In this document: in pieces, positions 23,230 to 31,608 of the stretch
How positions within the stretch are numbered: position 1 is the first letter of the stretch
Layout of the letters: each line of letters starts with the position of its first letter
Origin: an uncultured Desulfobacteraceae bacterium
GTDB lineage: Bacteria; Desulfobacterota; Desulfobacteria; Desulfobacterales; Desulfatirhabdiaceae
Assembly: GCA_903839535.1 (NCBI GenBank)
Contig: CAIMCT010000254.1
Location: 1 to 37,159, forward strand
Direction: 5' to 3'
DNA: 37,159 nt
Notes under the pieces: model-generated
Told to the model about the DNA's origin: nothing
The model's input: only the letters and a program-made list of their open reading frames with translations
The model's database searches: none
Program-made: the position numbers and the translations under genes

Positions 23230-25785
23230 ATGCTAAATGAAATCATCAGTGTAACCAATTCCGGCGACATGTTTTCCGGGATCGGCAGATCTCAATTGTT
23301 AAAGGACGGGGCTTTTGTCGGCCTGGGTCAATTTACTGATGATATTGACCCTCAGCAAAAGAATTTTATGTCGGTTCTTTCCCAGTTTGGTAAAGGAGCC
23401 ATTCAGGTAATGCCTGATGAATCTAAAAATGCCAATTCGAAACTTGCTGAAGGAAGATTGCCGGATGAGGTGAACGCAGACAATGCTTCTTCCGGCAAAC
23501 CAAAAGGAAAGCAAGGCAAGGACTGCTGTGTCGCCAAACGACTACCATCTGTATATCCGGATACACTTGGCCTTGTCATGGGATTCCTGTCCATACCGGA
23601 TATGCCGCAACCTGAACTGGCTGTGAATACTGCTTTTAATACTCTTAGCTCGGAAAGTGAAGAAAATCCTGCTTCTGGTTTGATCGCAGGTGGATCAACG
23701 CCGGAAACGATGAAGAATCAGCAATTGCCCGACGAGAGCATTATTCTGACAGGTATCCCGCAAATGCCCATTCCTGATCTTTCAGGCCCAGATATCGCCC
23801 AGGCTGCTCAAATTGAGATACCGCCGAAGTTACAAGGGCAGCAGCAACCTGATACATCATCTGTAAAAGGTACATCAACAAACAGTCCACAGATAAACAG
23901 TCCGGCAATAAAAGGAACTGCTCAGATTTTACAGGGCGGTGAGGCATCAGCGCAGCAGCAGGGGAACCCAGATTCGGTAACGGTTTCAAACCCGGTTTTT
24001 TCAAGGCTGGATTCGGCGCAATTCTTTAAAGGGGAGCTGACACCGAAGTTGCAGGGGCAACGTCAGCCCGATACATCATCTGTAAAAGGTACATCAATAA
24101 ACAGTACGGCGATAAACAGTCCGGCAATAAAAGGTACGGCTCAGGTTTTACAGGGCAGTGATGTGGCAGCGCAGCAGCAGGAGAACCCCAATTCGGTAAC
24201 GGTTTCAGACCCGGTTTTTTCAAGGCTGGATTCTGCGCAATTCTTTAAAGGGGATTTAACGCCGAAGTTGCAGGAGCAACGTCAACCCGATACATCATCT
24301 GTAAAAGGTACATCAACAAACGGTACGGCGATAAACAGTCCGGCAATAAAAGGTACGGCTCAGGTTTTACAGGGCGGGGAAGTGCCACTGCAGCAGCAGA
24401 ACCCAGATTCGGTAACGGTTTCAGACCCGATTTTTTCAAGGATAGATTCTGCGCAATTCTTTAGTGGGGAGCTAACATCGAAGTTGCAGGGGCAACGTCA
24501 ACCCGATACATTATCTGTGAAAAGTGCATCAACAAACGGTACGGCGATAAACAGTCCGGCAATAAAAGGTACGGCTCAGGTTTTACAGGGCGGGGAAGCG
24601 CCAGCGCAGCAGCAGAACCCAGATTCGCTAACGGTTTCAGACCCGCTTTTTTCAAGGATAGATTCTGCGCAATTCTTTAGTGGGGGGCTGACACCAAAGT
24701 TACAGAGGCAGCGGCAGCCCGATACATCATCTGCAAAAGGTGCATCAACAAATAGCCAGGCGATAAAAGGTACATCAATAAACAGTCCGGCAATAAAAGG
24801 TACGCCTCAGGTTTTACAGAGCGGTGAAGCGCCAGCGCAGCAGCAGGAGAACACCGTTTCGGTAACGGCTTCAGATCCGGTTTTTTCAAAGTCGGATACG
24901 ATTCAGCCCAATCCTTTGGCCGGAAAAGAGAATCCGGGTGCGAGAGGGAATATAACGCAAGAGAACTCCGCAGACAGTGTCTTTCAGAATACTTCTGAGC
25001 GCGAGAAGGCTCCAGTTGTACAGAAGAGTAGCTCTGCTGTTCGGCCACAGGAAGTAAAGGCGAAATCCGGTTCATTTCATCAAACCGGAAATGCCATCGA
25101 AACCGATGGGGTAGCATCACCTTTAGCCACTGCTTCAAATGCTGATAGCGTCGGAACGATGGGTTCGTTCAAGTCTGCAAGCTCTTTGGATACGATCACT
25201 GGCAGTGATGATGGCCCCCAACTTCAGCCCACGGAACCAGCTTCCGGAGGTTCGGTTGCGAATTTCGCCAGGGAAGGTCAGACGGAAAAAACATCATCGG
25301 TGAATTCATCTTCAAATGAGCCCCGACCTGTAAACCAGTCATTTCATGCGGAAGTAGTGAAGCAAGTGGTGGAAAAAACGGCTTCCACTTTAAAATCCGG
25401 GCAGTCTGAGATGCAGATTGATTTGAAACCCGAATCTCTGGGACATTTAAGGCTGCATGTATCCATGGAGAATCAGCAGGTGACTGTCAAAATTTTGGCG
25501 GAAAATACCCAAGTGAAAGAGATGATTGAACGTCAGGCATCTTTGATCAAAAGCGAGCTACAGCACCAGGGCATCAAGGTTGATGCTGTAAATGTGGACT
25601 TGTTGATGTCAGGTGGAACGGATTTTGCATCTTCCCATCATGAGGAGACAGCATTCAAGCAGGCACGACATGAACCTGCATACAGCAAGGGTCAGGAAAG
25701 TGCCGGTGAAAGCGGATTCAAGGAACCGGATTCGCCAAGTCAAGCCAACAGCAGAGGCGGAAATCTTGTTAATTATTTTGCGTAA
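23230..25785 (+). CDS. fliK: Flagellar hook-length control protein FliK with five long internal repeats
   Basis: At 851 residues this FliK is about twice the length of the E. coli protein. Residues ~199-557 are five near-identical repeats of 72-73 residues (QRQPDTSSVKGT..., NSPAIKGTAQVLQGG, SVTVSDPVFSR.DSAQFF). The C-terminal export-switch domain lies at about 715-800 (MQIDLKPESLGHLRLHV, VKILAENTQVKEMIERQ). FliK is a secreted molecular ruler: its N-terminal length sets hook length and its C-terminal domain acts on FlhB to stop hook export. The repeats lengthen the ruler region, so copy number could change hook length. It precedes flgD and the hook gene, as is usual. Confidence 0.93.
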   Translation: MLNEIISVTNSGDMFSGIGRSQLLKDGAFVGLGQFTDDIDPQQKNFMSVLSQFGKGAIQVMPDESKNANSKLAEGRLPDEVNADNASSGKPKGKQGKDCCVAKRLPSVYPDTLGLVMGFLSIPDMPQPELAVNTAFNTLSSESEENPASGLIAGGSTPETMKNQQLPDESIILTGIPQMPIPDLSGPDIAQAAQIEIPPKLQGQQQPDTSSVKGTSTNSPQINSPAIKGTAQILQGGEASAQQQGNPDSVTVSNPVFSRLDSAQFFKGELTPKLQGQRQPDTSSVKGTSINSTAINSPAIKGTAQVLQGSDVAAQQQENPNSVTVSDPVFSRLDSAQFFKGDLTPKLQEQRQPDTSSVKGTSTNGTAINSPAIKGTAQVLQGGEVPLQQQNPDSVTVSDPIFSRIDSAQFFSGELTSKLQGQRQPDTLSVKSASTNGTAINSPAIKGTAQVLQGGEAPAQQQNPDSLTVSDPLFSRIDSAQFFSGGLTPKLQRQRQPDTSSAKGASTNSQAIKGTSINSPAIKGTPQVLQSGEAPAQQQENTVSVTASDPVFSKSDTIQPNPLAGKENPGARGNITQENSADSVFQNTSEREKAPVVQKSSSAVRPQEVKAKSGSFHQTGNAIETDGVASPLATASNADSVGTMGSFKSASSLDTITGSDDGPQLQPTEPASGGSVANFAREGQTEKTSSVNSSSNEPRPVNQSFHAEVVKQVVEKTASTLKSGQSEMQIDLKPESLGHLRLHVSMENQQVTVKILAENTQVKEMIERQASLIKSELQHQGIKVDAVNVDLLMSGGTDFASSHHEETAFKQARHEPAYSKGQESAGESGFKEPDSPSQANSRGGNLVNYFA
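23824..24905 (+). repeat. Five-copy 216/219-bp tandem repeat in fliK
   Basis: Units begin at 23824, 24043, 24262, 24478 and 24694 (spacing 219, 219, 216, 216), each opening with a C-C-G/T-C-G-A-A-G-type sequence encoding PKLQ or SKLQ. Units 2-4 are very similar; the first and last diverge more. All length steps keep the reading frame. Confidence 0.9.
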
Positions 25786-25794
25786 TAACCAAAT

Positions 25795-25814
25795 GTCGGA
25801 AAGAATTCTCCGAC
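25795..25814 (+). terminator. Small stem-loop between fliK and flgD
   Basis: GTCGGA (25795-25800) pairs with TCCGAC (25809-25814), followed by TTTCT. The stem is only six pairs, so at most it is a partial attenuator within the operon. Confidence 0.4.
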
Positions 25815-25845
25815 TTTCTATCGCCCGATATAAGGGAGGGCAATC

Positions 25846-26508
25846 ATGACTGTTTCAGCTATTGGCGGGGCCACGAGTGGTTTATACAGTCCAGGTTCTC
25901 AGACCCTGGGTAAAGATGATTTTTTGAAACTTCTGGTTACCCAGCTTCAGAACCAGGACCCGATGAATCCAACGGACAGCACGGCGTTTGTTGCTCAGCT
26001 TGCTCAGTTCAGCTCTCTGGAACAACTGTCCAATGTCAATGATAACCTTAAGGTCGTCCAATTGTTCGATCAGTCCATCAATAATGCGCAGGCTGTCAAT
26101 TTTGTCGGTAAAACCGTTAAAGCCAGCGGCAGCATGTTTGAACTGGGTTCTGGGGAAACACATGAGATACAGTATCAACTTGGTGAAGATGCTGATGCGG
26201 TTTATGTCAGTATCTACAATTCATCCGGTGAACTCGTCAAGAAAATTGAAATGGATCAGATGACTGCAGGTTCGCAGAGCGTTGTCTGGGATGGCAAAGA
26301 TGAAAATGGCGGTGCAGCGCCTGCTGGAAGCTACTCCTTCTCGCTTCAGGCGAAAAACAAGGATGGAGAGATCATGGAGTCGGCCGCCTTTATCGAGGAA
26401 ATCATTACAGGTGTCAGTTATCATAGCGGCAACACCTATCTGCTGGCAAAGGGTATTGAAATTCCTTATGCGGCGATTATTGAGGTGTCGGAACCGGAGA
26501 AAAAGTAA
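25846..26508 (+). CDS. flgD: Flagellar hook cap/assembly protein FlgD
   Basis: The 220-residue protein has the FlgD N-terminal signature (LGKDDFLKLLVTQLQNQDPMNPTDSTAFVAQLAQFSSLEQLSNVN). It continues with the Ig/tudor-like core (VSIYNSSGELVKKIEM, VWDGKDENGGAAPAGSYSFSLQAKN), the standard FlgD build. It caps the growing hook during assembly and is replaced later. AGGGAGGG just before the ATG is a strong ribosome-binding site. It lies between fliK and the hook gene, the classic hook cassette. Confidence 0.96.
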   Translation: MTVSAIGGATSGLYSPGSQTLGKDDFLKLLVTQLQNQDPMNPTDSTAFVAQLAQFSSLEQLSNVNDNLKVVQLFDQSINNAQAVNFVGKTVKASGSMFELGSGETHEIQYQLGEDADAVYVSIYNSSGELVKKIEMDQMTAGSQSVVWDGKDENGGAAPAGSYSFSLQAKNKDGEIMESAAFIEEIITGVSYHSGNTYLLAKGIEIPYAAIIEVSEPEKK

Positions 26509-26587
26509 GAGCAATTTTAAACACAGTGACGATAATTACACAATACCTATAGGTTTTAAGATAATGATTTGGGGAAGGCAGCGGGAA

Positions 26588-26614
26588 GGGAATAGTACTC
26601 TTTCGTACATTCCC
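26588..26614 (+). promoter_or_regulatory. Stem-loop in the hook-gene leader
   Basis: GGGAAT-A-GTAC (26588-26598) pairs with GTACATTCCC (26605-26614) with one bulged A and loop TCTTTC. It lies about 75 bp before the hook gene and could act as RNA processing or regulatory structure. No promoter match was found nearby. Confidence 0.4.
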
Positions 26615-26688
26615 GACCGATAACGCACCCAAAATCTTTATCTTGAAAGCTATAACACCCATATAAAACAATAAAGGAGGTAGTTCTT

Positions 26689-27534
26689 ATGATCGGCTCA
26701 TTATATTCAGGAATAACTGGTTTAAACGCCGCGACACAGCGTATGGGAGTTATCGGCGACAATATCGCCAATGTCAATACCACGGCATATAAGGGTTCGG
26801 AGCTTTCGTTCGAGAGCTTGATCATGCAATCTGTTGGCGGATATACAGGTATGGAAATTGGCGGCGGGGTAATGTTGGGTGATCTCAGCTATGATTGGAA
26901 TCAGGGAACCATGCAAAAAACATCAAATCCCTTAGACATGGCTATTACTGGTTCTGGATTCTTTCAGGTCAAGGATGCTGCTGGCAAAACCTATTATACC
27001 CGTGACGGTGAGTTCAGCGTTGATCCAACAAGCGGAAAACTTGTTACTTCTTCGGGTATGGTGGTTCAGGGATGTGTCTATACCGATCCGCCTCCTGTTC
27101 CGCCTGTCGCTCCGACTGTCGCCGACATAGTTGTCCCGCCTAGCGCTACTCCTCCGCCAGCATATCAAAGTGTTTCAGTTGATGCTAAGGGCGTATATAC
27201 GTTTACGGACAACACCACTGACCCACCGACCACGGACCCAGCTTTAAGGCTTCAGATTGTGATTTTTGATGTTACGGATAAAGCTTCTATGGCTAAAATG
27301 AATAATAACCTTTACACAAAAACTACACCCGATGCGACAGATCCGCTGACAATCGGAGTTCCGGGTACATTTGGTTTGGGTTCGGTCGAGCCGGGATCAC
27401 TTGAAATGTCCAACGTCGATATCGCCAAGGAATTTGTCAACATGATTACAGCTCAGCGTGCGTTTTCAGCCAGTTCCAAGGTCATCACGACCAGCGATGA
27501 AATTCTGCAAGAGCTGATCAATATGAAGCGGTAA
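26689..27534 (+). CDS. flgE: Short flagellar hook protein FlgE (hook/rod family)
   Basis: The 281-residue protein has the hook/rod N-terminal motif (LYSGITGLNAATQRMGVIGDNIANVNTTAYKG), the FlgE/F/G core (GTMQKTSNPLDMAITGSGFFQV, YYTRDGEFSVD) and the C-terminal LEMSNVDIAKEFVNMITAQRAFSASSKVITTSDEILQELINMKR typical of hooks. Location after fliK-flgD points to the hook, not to FlgF/FlgG. It is much shorter than many hooks (about 400 residues in enterics), more like the ~264-residue Bacillus hook. In place of outer domains it has a Pro-rich insert at about 129-160 (DPPPVPPVAPT, VVPPSATPPPAY), with its only cysteine (C129) at the insert start. AAGGAGG precedes the ATG. Confidence 0.85.
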   Translation: MIGSLYSGITGLNAATQRMGVIGDNIANVNTTAYKGSELSFESLIMQSVGGYTGMEIGGGVMLGDLSYDWNQGTMQKTSNPLDMAITGSGFFQVKDAAGKTYYTRDGEFSVDPTSGKLVTSSGMVVQGCVYTDPPPVPPVAPTVADIVVPPSATPPPAYQSVSVDAKGVYTFTDNTTDPPTTDPALRLQIVIFDVTDKASMAKMNNNLYTKTTPDATDPLTIGVPGTFGLGSVEPGSLEMSNVDIAKEFVNMITAQRAFSASSKVITTSDEILQELINMKR

Positions 27535-27555
27535 TTCAAAAAAACCAGAAAAAAA

Positions 27556-27580
27556 GTAAGGGGTGAAATCAACCCCTTAC
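27556..27580 (-). terminator. Stem-loop between flgE and flbD, with A-run on its 5' side
   Basis: GTAAGGGGT (27556-27564) pairs perfectly with 27572-27580. On the + strand an A-run precedes and no T-run follows, so as an intrinsic terminator it would work on the minus strand. On the + strand it may only weaken read-through or protect the hook message end. Confidence 0.5.
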
Positions 27581-27608
27581 CGCGCTGACACAAATAAGGA
27601 GACTTCCG

Positions 27609-27842
27609 ATGATCAAGGTAACCAGATTAAACAATATTGAAATGATCGTGAACGCGGAAAGGATTCAATCGCTTCAGTCCACACCTGATACGTTGATCAC
27701 CTTTACAAACAAGGACCGGCTGATGGTCAGGGAGCCTGTTGAAGAATTATCCAGAAGAATATTGGATTACCGGCGGATGGTCTTTCAGAATCAAGTTTCA
27801 GCAGTAGATATTCTTCAGCAGTTTCCGGATGTCCTTCATTGA
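27609..27842 (+). CDS. flbD: FlbD/SwrD family protein
   Basis: The 77-residue protein matches the FlbD/SwrD family (MIKVTRLNNIEMIVNAERIQSLQSTPDTLITFTNKDRLMVREPVEEL). In Bacillus subtilis SwrD raises flagellar torque, probably through the stators. Its gene typically lies between flgE and motA or fliL, as here, 24 bp before motA. A ribosome-binding site AAGGAG precedes the ATG. This is unrelated to the Caulobacter transcription factor also called FlbD. Confidence 0.9.
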   Translation: MIKVTRLNNIEMIVNAERIQSLQSTPDTLITFTNKDRLMVREPVEELSRRILDYRRMVFQNQVSAVDILQQFPDVLH

Positions 27843-27866
27843 TGAATTTCAAGGAGACTGTATTTT

Positions 27867-28664
27867 ATGGATATCACGACACTGATGGGTATCCTGGTTT
27901 CCGGTGTGCTGGTGGTCAGCGCTATTCTGATGGGCGGGCCTGGAATATGGTTTCTGGATTACCCATCCCTGATGATTGTTATCGGCGGAACCATGGGCGC
28001 AACGCTTATCGCTTATCCGATTTCTGAAGTGATGAGCGTTTTTGGCATTGCCAGAAATGTATTTTTACACCGCTATCAATCCCCTACAACGCTGATTCCC
28101 ATAATTGTTCAATTCGCCAAAAAGGCGCGGACTGAAGGTATTCTTTCATTTGAACCTCAACTGAAAAAGCTGAAAAACCCGTTTCTTGTCAAGGGAATTC
28201 AGATGGCGATTGACGGGATGGAATCCAGCGCCATTGAAGATGTGTTGACCACGGAAATCGCTTATGTCGGAGAACGCCATAAAATCGGGGCGGAGATATT
28301 TTCGACAATGGGAGCTTATGCACCATCAATGGGAATGATGGGGACCCTTATCGGTCTGGTGCAGATGCTAAGACAAATGCATGATCCCAGCCTGATTGGC
28401 GGGCCAATGGCGCTTGCCCTGCTGACAACGTTTTATGGCTCCGTCCTTTCAAACCTGTTGTTTAATCCAATTGCCGGAAAACTGAGAACCCGAAGCAAGC
28501 AGGAGATACTGGTCAAACAGATGATTCTGGAAGGGATTCTGGCGATTCAGGCAGGAGATAACCATCGGATTGTCGAGCAAAAACTGAAAGCCTTTATCTC
28601 ACCCAAAATTCTTCAAAAATTATCATACGGCAACGTAAGGTCGTGGCATTCGGCAGAGCTATGA
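27867..28664 (+). CDS. motA: Flagellar stator protein MotA/PomA
   Basis: The 265-residue protein has four membrane segments and the MotA signatures: IVIGGTMGATLIAYP near the N terminus, and the TM3-TM4 region GAYAPSMGMMGTLIGLVQMLRQM...GPMALALLTTFYGSVLSNLLFNPIAGKL. The LLTTFYG form and overall shape resemble PomA/MotP (sodium-type) more than E. coli MotA; ion type is inference. It forms the pentameric ring around the MotB dimer in the inner membrane. Its stop overlaps the first motB start (ATGA), so stator subunits are co-translated. Confidence 0.94.
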   Translation: MDITTLMGILVSGVLVVSAILMGGPGIWFLDYPSLMIVIGGTMGATLIAYPISEVMSVFGIARNVFLHRYQSPTTLIPIIVQFAKKARTEGILSFEPQLKKLKNPFLVKGIQMAIDGMESSAIEDVLTTEIAYVGERHKIGAEIFSTMGAYAPSMGMMGTLIGLVQMLRQMHDPSLIGGPMALALLTTFYGSVLSNLLFNPIAGKLRTRSKQEILVKQMILEGILAIQAGDNHRIVEQKLKAFISPKILQKLSYGNVRSWHSAEL

Positions 28665-29395
28665 ACCCCAATTCAAGACACGGCATATCGAGCGATCCTC
28701 TCCCTGTTTCCAGTAATGATTGGGCTGTTGTATATGCTGGTTTTATCATCATGCTGCTGTGCTTTTTTATCGTGCTGTGTTCGTACTCCGTGACAGACAT
28801 ATCTAAAATGGCTCTGGCAGCCAAATCATTTTCAACGGCTGTAAGTGTTTTTACCGGTGGGCAGCGTTTTGAATCCGGTGAAGTTGCTTTGCCGGTTGCT
28901 CCTGATATGGTAAGTGTTGACAGTGAGCTTGCAGGTATATATAGCAATGTTCAAGTAGTGACCAGCAGCCTGGGGATGGAAAATGAGATTAAAGTGTCGA
29001 TTTCCGAGAAAGGACTTATCCTTCAACTTTCCGACAAAATTTTGTTTGAAGCGGGTCAGGCCGATATTCTGCCGGAATCCAGAAGGCTGATTGAACATCT
29101 GGGAACGATCATTGCAAATCATCCTTCATACAGTCTTCGCATTGCAGGGCATACGGACAATTCACCCATCCGCACTATCCGGTATCCATCCAACTGGGAG
29201 TTGTCCACGTCACGGGCCGTAAATGTTGCTCGGTATCTTCTGGACAAACGCATTATTGCTGCTGATAGATTGCTGGCGGCAGGCTTTGGCGAATACAAAC
29301 CCCTTTTCCCCAATGATACTCCGGAAAACAGAGCCAAAAATCGCCGGGTCGAGCTCCTTTTTTTTCGAAATGAAATTAAAAAGGTTGTTCAATGA
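28661..29395 (+). CDS. motB: MotB-like stator protein lacking the ion-binding aspartate (paralogue 1)
   Basis: The 244-residue product has one membrane helix (about 21-44, DWAVVYAGFIIMLLCFFIVLCS) and a C-terminal OmpA-like peptidoglycan-binding domain (RIAGHTDNSPIR, WELSTSRAVNVARYLL, AGFGEYKPLFPNDTPENRAKNRRVEL). In MotB/PomB the sequence W-x5-D carries the proton or sodium; here the aligned residue is G27 (W21-x5-G27). It therefore cannot carry the ion in the usual way. It overlaps both motA (ATGA) and the second motB (ATGA), which keeps the aspartate. ATG 28661 is preferred over GTG 28643 because of that overlap. A hetero-dimeric stator or an inactive modulator are the main options. Confidence 0.9.
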   Translation: MNPNSRHGISSDPLPVSSNDWAVVYAGFIIMLLCFFIVLCSYSVTDISKMALAAKSFSTAVSVFTGGQRFESGEVALPVAPDMVSVDSELAGIYSNVQVVTSSLGMENEIKVSISEKGLILQLSDKILFEAGQADILPESRRLIEHLGTIIANHPSYSLRIAGHTDNSPIRTIRYPSNWELSTSRAVNVARYLLDKRIIAADRLLAAGFGEYKPLFPNDTPENRAKNRRVELLFFRNEIKKVVQ

Positions 29396-30129
29396 GAGAA
29401 AATAGATGTAGAATCAACATCGAAAACGAACATGAAGCTCCAAATCCTCCAGGATGGTTGATAACTTTCAATGACTTGATTACCCTTCTGATGGTTTTCT
29501 TTGTACTCTTGTTTGCAATGGGCAACATCAATACCCAGAAATCCCAAAAGCTTGTCGGGTCAATTCAGGACGCAGGGGTGCTGCTGGAAGGGAGAAAAGT
29601 CGGTGTTAAGATTGTCAGGCCAATTCAGTCGACGGAGCCAGCGACTCAAGAAGTTTCTGGAGATTCTTCAAGTACGGTTTCCCAGCTTTCAGAAGTGTCC
29701 AGGAATGCTATTGATGATCTGGCCAATAATCCTGAAATCACGGTTATTAAGACCCCTAAGGGGTTGTTTATTACCCTTTCAGACGGTATTCTGTTTCAAA
29801 GCGGCCTTTCAGAACTGCGGCCTGAAGGATATCCGGTTCTGAATAAAATCATCCAGGTCCTTCAGCAGAGCAATGGACTTGATGTTCGTATTGAGGGGCA
29901 CACCGATAATGTGGCGATTCGAAGTGGACGGTTTTCATCAAATTGGGATCTTTCGATTGTCAGGGCTGTGCATGTTGTCAAATATTTTATAGATGCCGGA
30001 AAAATTGCTCCCCAGCGGCTTTCAGCAGTGGGTTATGGCGAATCCAAGCCGCTTTACCCGAATGACAGCCCGGCAAACAGGGAGAAAAACCGTCGCGTCG
30101 AGATTATTCTGGAGTTGATGGATTCATAA
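29392..30129 (+). CDS. motB: Flagellar stator protein MotB/PomB (paralogue 2, canonical)
   Basis: The 245-residue protein has a MotB N terminus with W22-x5-D28 (PGWLITFNDLITLLMVFFVLLFA), so the essential ion-carrying aspartate is present. A periplasmic linker and an OmpA-like peptidoglycan-binding domain follow (RIEGHTDNVAIRSGRFSSNWDLSIVRAVHVVKYF, GYGESKPLYPNDSPANREKNRRVEI). It starts by ATGA overlap with paralogue 1. With MotA it forms the torque-generating unit anchored to the cell wall. FliL follows directly. Confidence 0.95.
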   Translation: MRENRCRINIENEHEAPNPPGWLITFNDLITLLMVFFVLLFAMGNINTQKSQKLVGSIQDAGVLLEGRKVGVKIVRPIQSTEPATQEVSGDSSSTVSQLSEVSRNAIDDLANNPEITVIKTPKGLFITLSDGILFQSGLSELRPEGYPVLNKIIQVLQQSNGLDVRIEGHTDNVAIRSGRFSSNWDLSIVRAVHVVKYFIDAGKIAPQRLSAVGYGESKPLYPNDSPANREKNRRVEIILELMDS

Positions 30130-30130
30130 T

Positions 30131-30592
30131 ATGTCAAAGAAAAATATCATTATTATTGCAGGGGTTTTGCTGATCGTTTTAGCTGTCATTGGAGGTGGCT
30201 TTTTTATGCTGTGGCAGAAACTTTCCGCGCTTGACAAAACGCAAACAGAGGAGTCCAGCAAATCTTCTGAAAAAACCAGCCACGGCGGCATGGGCCCTGT
30301 TTTCGCTCTTGATTCCTTTATTGTAAACCTGTCGGACCAGGGCGGAAAACGGTACCTGAGAGTTACCATGGGTCTTGAACTGGGAGATCCGAAACTTGCT
30401 GAAGAGCTGACGAAAAGACTTCCGCAAGTTCGGGACAGCATTTTGATGACCCTTCCTTCCCGGAAGGTGGACGAGCTTCAAACCGCTGAAGGAAAGAGTG
30501 CGCTGCGCTCCGAAATTGTCTCCAACCTGAATGAATTGCTGGGTAAAGAGACTGTGAAAAAAATATATATTACTGAATTTGTTATACAATAA
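30131..30592 (+). CDS. fliL: Flagellar basal body-associated protein FliL
   Basis: The 153-residue protein has one N-terminal membrane helix (about 5-30) and a periplasmic SPFH-like domain with FliL pattern (FALDSFIVNLSDQGGKRYLRVTMGLELGD, VRDSILMTLPSRKVDELQT, LRSEIVSNLNELLG..TVKKIYITEFVIQ). FliL supports stator function at high load by encircling MotB. It begins one base after the second motB gene, in keeping with a stator module. Confidence 0.95.
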   Translation: MSKKNIIIIAGVLLIVLAVIGGGFFMLWQKLSALDKTQTEESSKSSEKTSHGGMGPVFALDSFIVNLSDQGGKRYLRVTMGLELGDPKLAEELTKRLPQVRDSILMTLPSRKVDELQTAEGKSALRSEIVSNLNELLGKETVKKIYITEFVIQ

Positions 30593-30606
30593 CGCATCGA
30601 GCCATT

Positions 30607-31608
30607 ATGTCTGACCAGATATTATCACAGGAAGAGATTGACGCACTTCTTGGGGCGATGGCCAAGGGCGAAGTAGATATTGAAGCAGAGGCCGTTCCGC
30701 AGGAACTCAAAGCCAAGACTTACGATCTGACATCTCAGCGCATTATCATGCGGGATGAATTCTATGCTCTCGGAGAGGTTTATGACAAGTTTACCGGAAC
30801 GCTTCAGGGATCGCTTTCTGCAAGCCTTCAGCGCTCCATTGATGTTTCCCTGGTTTCAACGGAAATGGTCAAGTATGGTGATTTCATCAAGGCTTTTCCA
30901 AATCCGACCTGCTACAATATTTTCAGTATGGACCCCTTGATCGGGTCTGGCCTGCTCGCCATTGAGACAGATCTGGTGTTTTCGCTGATTGACTGCATGT
31001 TTGGCGGCGACGGAAAACCCCTGACCCAAGTCAGGGATTTTACCCTGATTGAGCTGCGGATGATGCGGAAATTCGCAGTGGAAGTCTTGGCCAATTTCGA
31101 GAAAGCTTGGGATTTTTTATTTCCTGTCAAAATCGCATTGAAAAAAACCGAAACAAAATCCGAATTTGTTCACATTGTTAATTCCAGTGAGCTTGTGGTG
31201 GTCATTGTGTTTCTACTGCAAGGAAAAGAATTTTCAGGCCATGTATATCTCTGCGTTTCCTATCTGATGCTGGAGCCGATAAAAGAGAAGCTGTCCAGCA
31301 AATATCTTAGAGAAAAGGATATGGCTTATGCCTGGAAGCCTCAACTGGAAAACTTGCTGGACGATACTTCCGTAGAGATGGTAGCAGAACTGGGAAGGAC
31401 GGTTCAGTCCGTAAACGATTTACTGAACCTTCAGATTTCGGATATTCTCAAACTCAATTCCGGGCCAGATGACCTGATGACCATGAAAATTGCCGGCGTT
31501 CCAAAATTCTTTGGATTTCCAGGAGTTGCCAAGGGCAATCGGGCGGTTGAAATAACGGCGTTGTTAAGCCCCAAGGGAGAACATCAAGACGATGGCCGAT
31601 CCAAATAA
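30607..31608 (+). CDS. fliM: Flagellar motor switch protein FliM
   Basis: The 333-residue protein begins with the CheY-P-binding motif (LSQEEIDALLGAM). It continues with the middle domain (QGSLSASLQRSIDVSLVSTEMVKYGDF, LIDCMFGGDGKPL) and a C-terminal SpoA domain (VEMVAELGRTVQSVNDLLNLQISDILKLN). It forms the C ring and receives CheY-P, so signals from the chemotaxis-like cassette upstream may end here. FliN overlaps its end by 17 bp. Confidence 0.97.
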   Translation: MSDQILSQEEIDALLGAMAKGEVDIEAEAVPQELKAKTYDLTSQRIIMRDEFYALGEVYDKFTGTLQGSLSASLQRSIDVSLVSTEMVKYGDFIKAFPNPTCYNIFSMDPLIGSGLLAIETDLVFSLIDCMFGGDGKPLTQVRDFTLIELRMMRKFAVEVLANFEKAWDFLFPVKIALKKTETKSEFVHIVNSSELVVVIVFLLQGKEFSGHVYLCVSYLMLEPIKEKLSSKYLREKDMAYAWKPQLENLLDDTSVEMVAELGRTVQSVNDLLNLQISDILKLNSGPDDLMTMKIAGVPKFFGFPGVAKGNRAVEITALLSPKGEHQDDGRSK

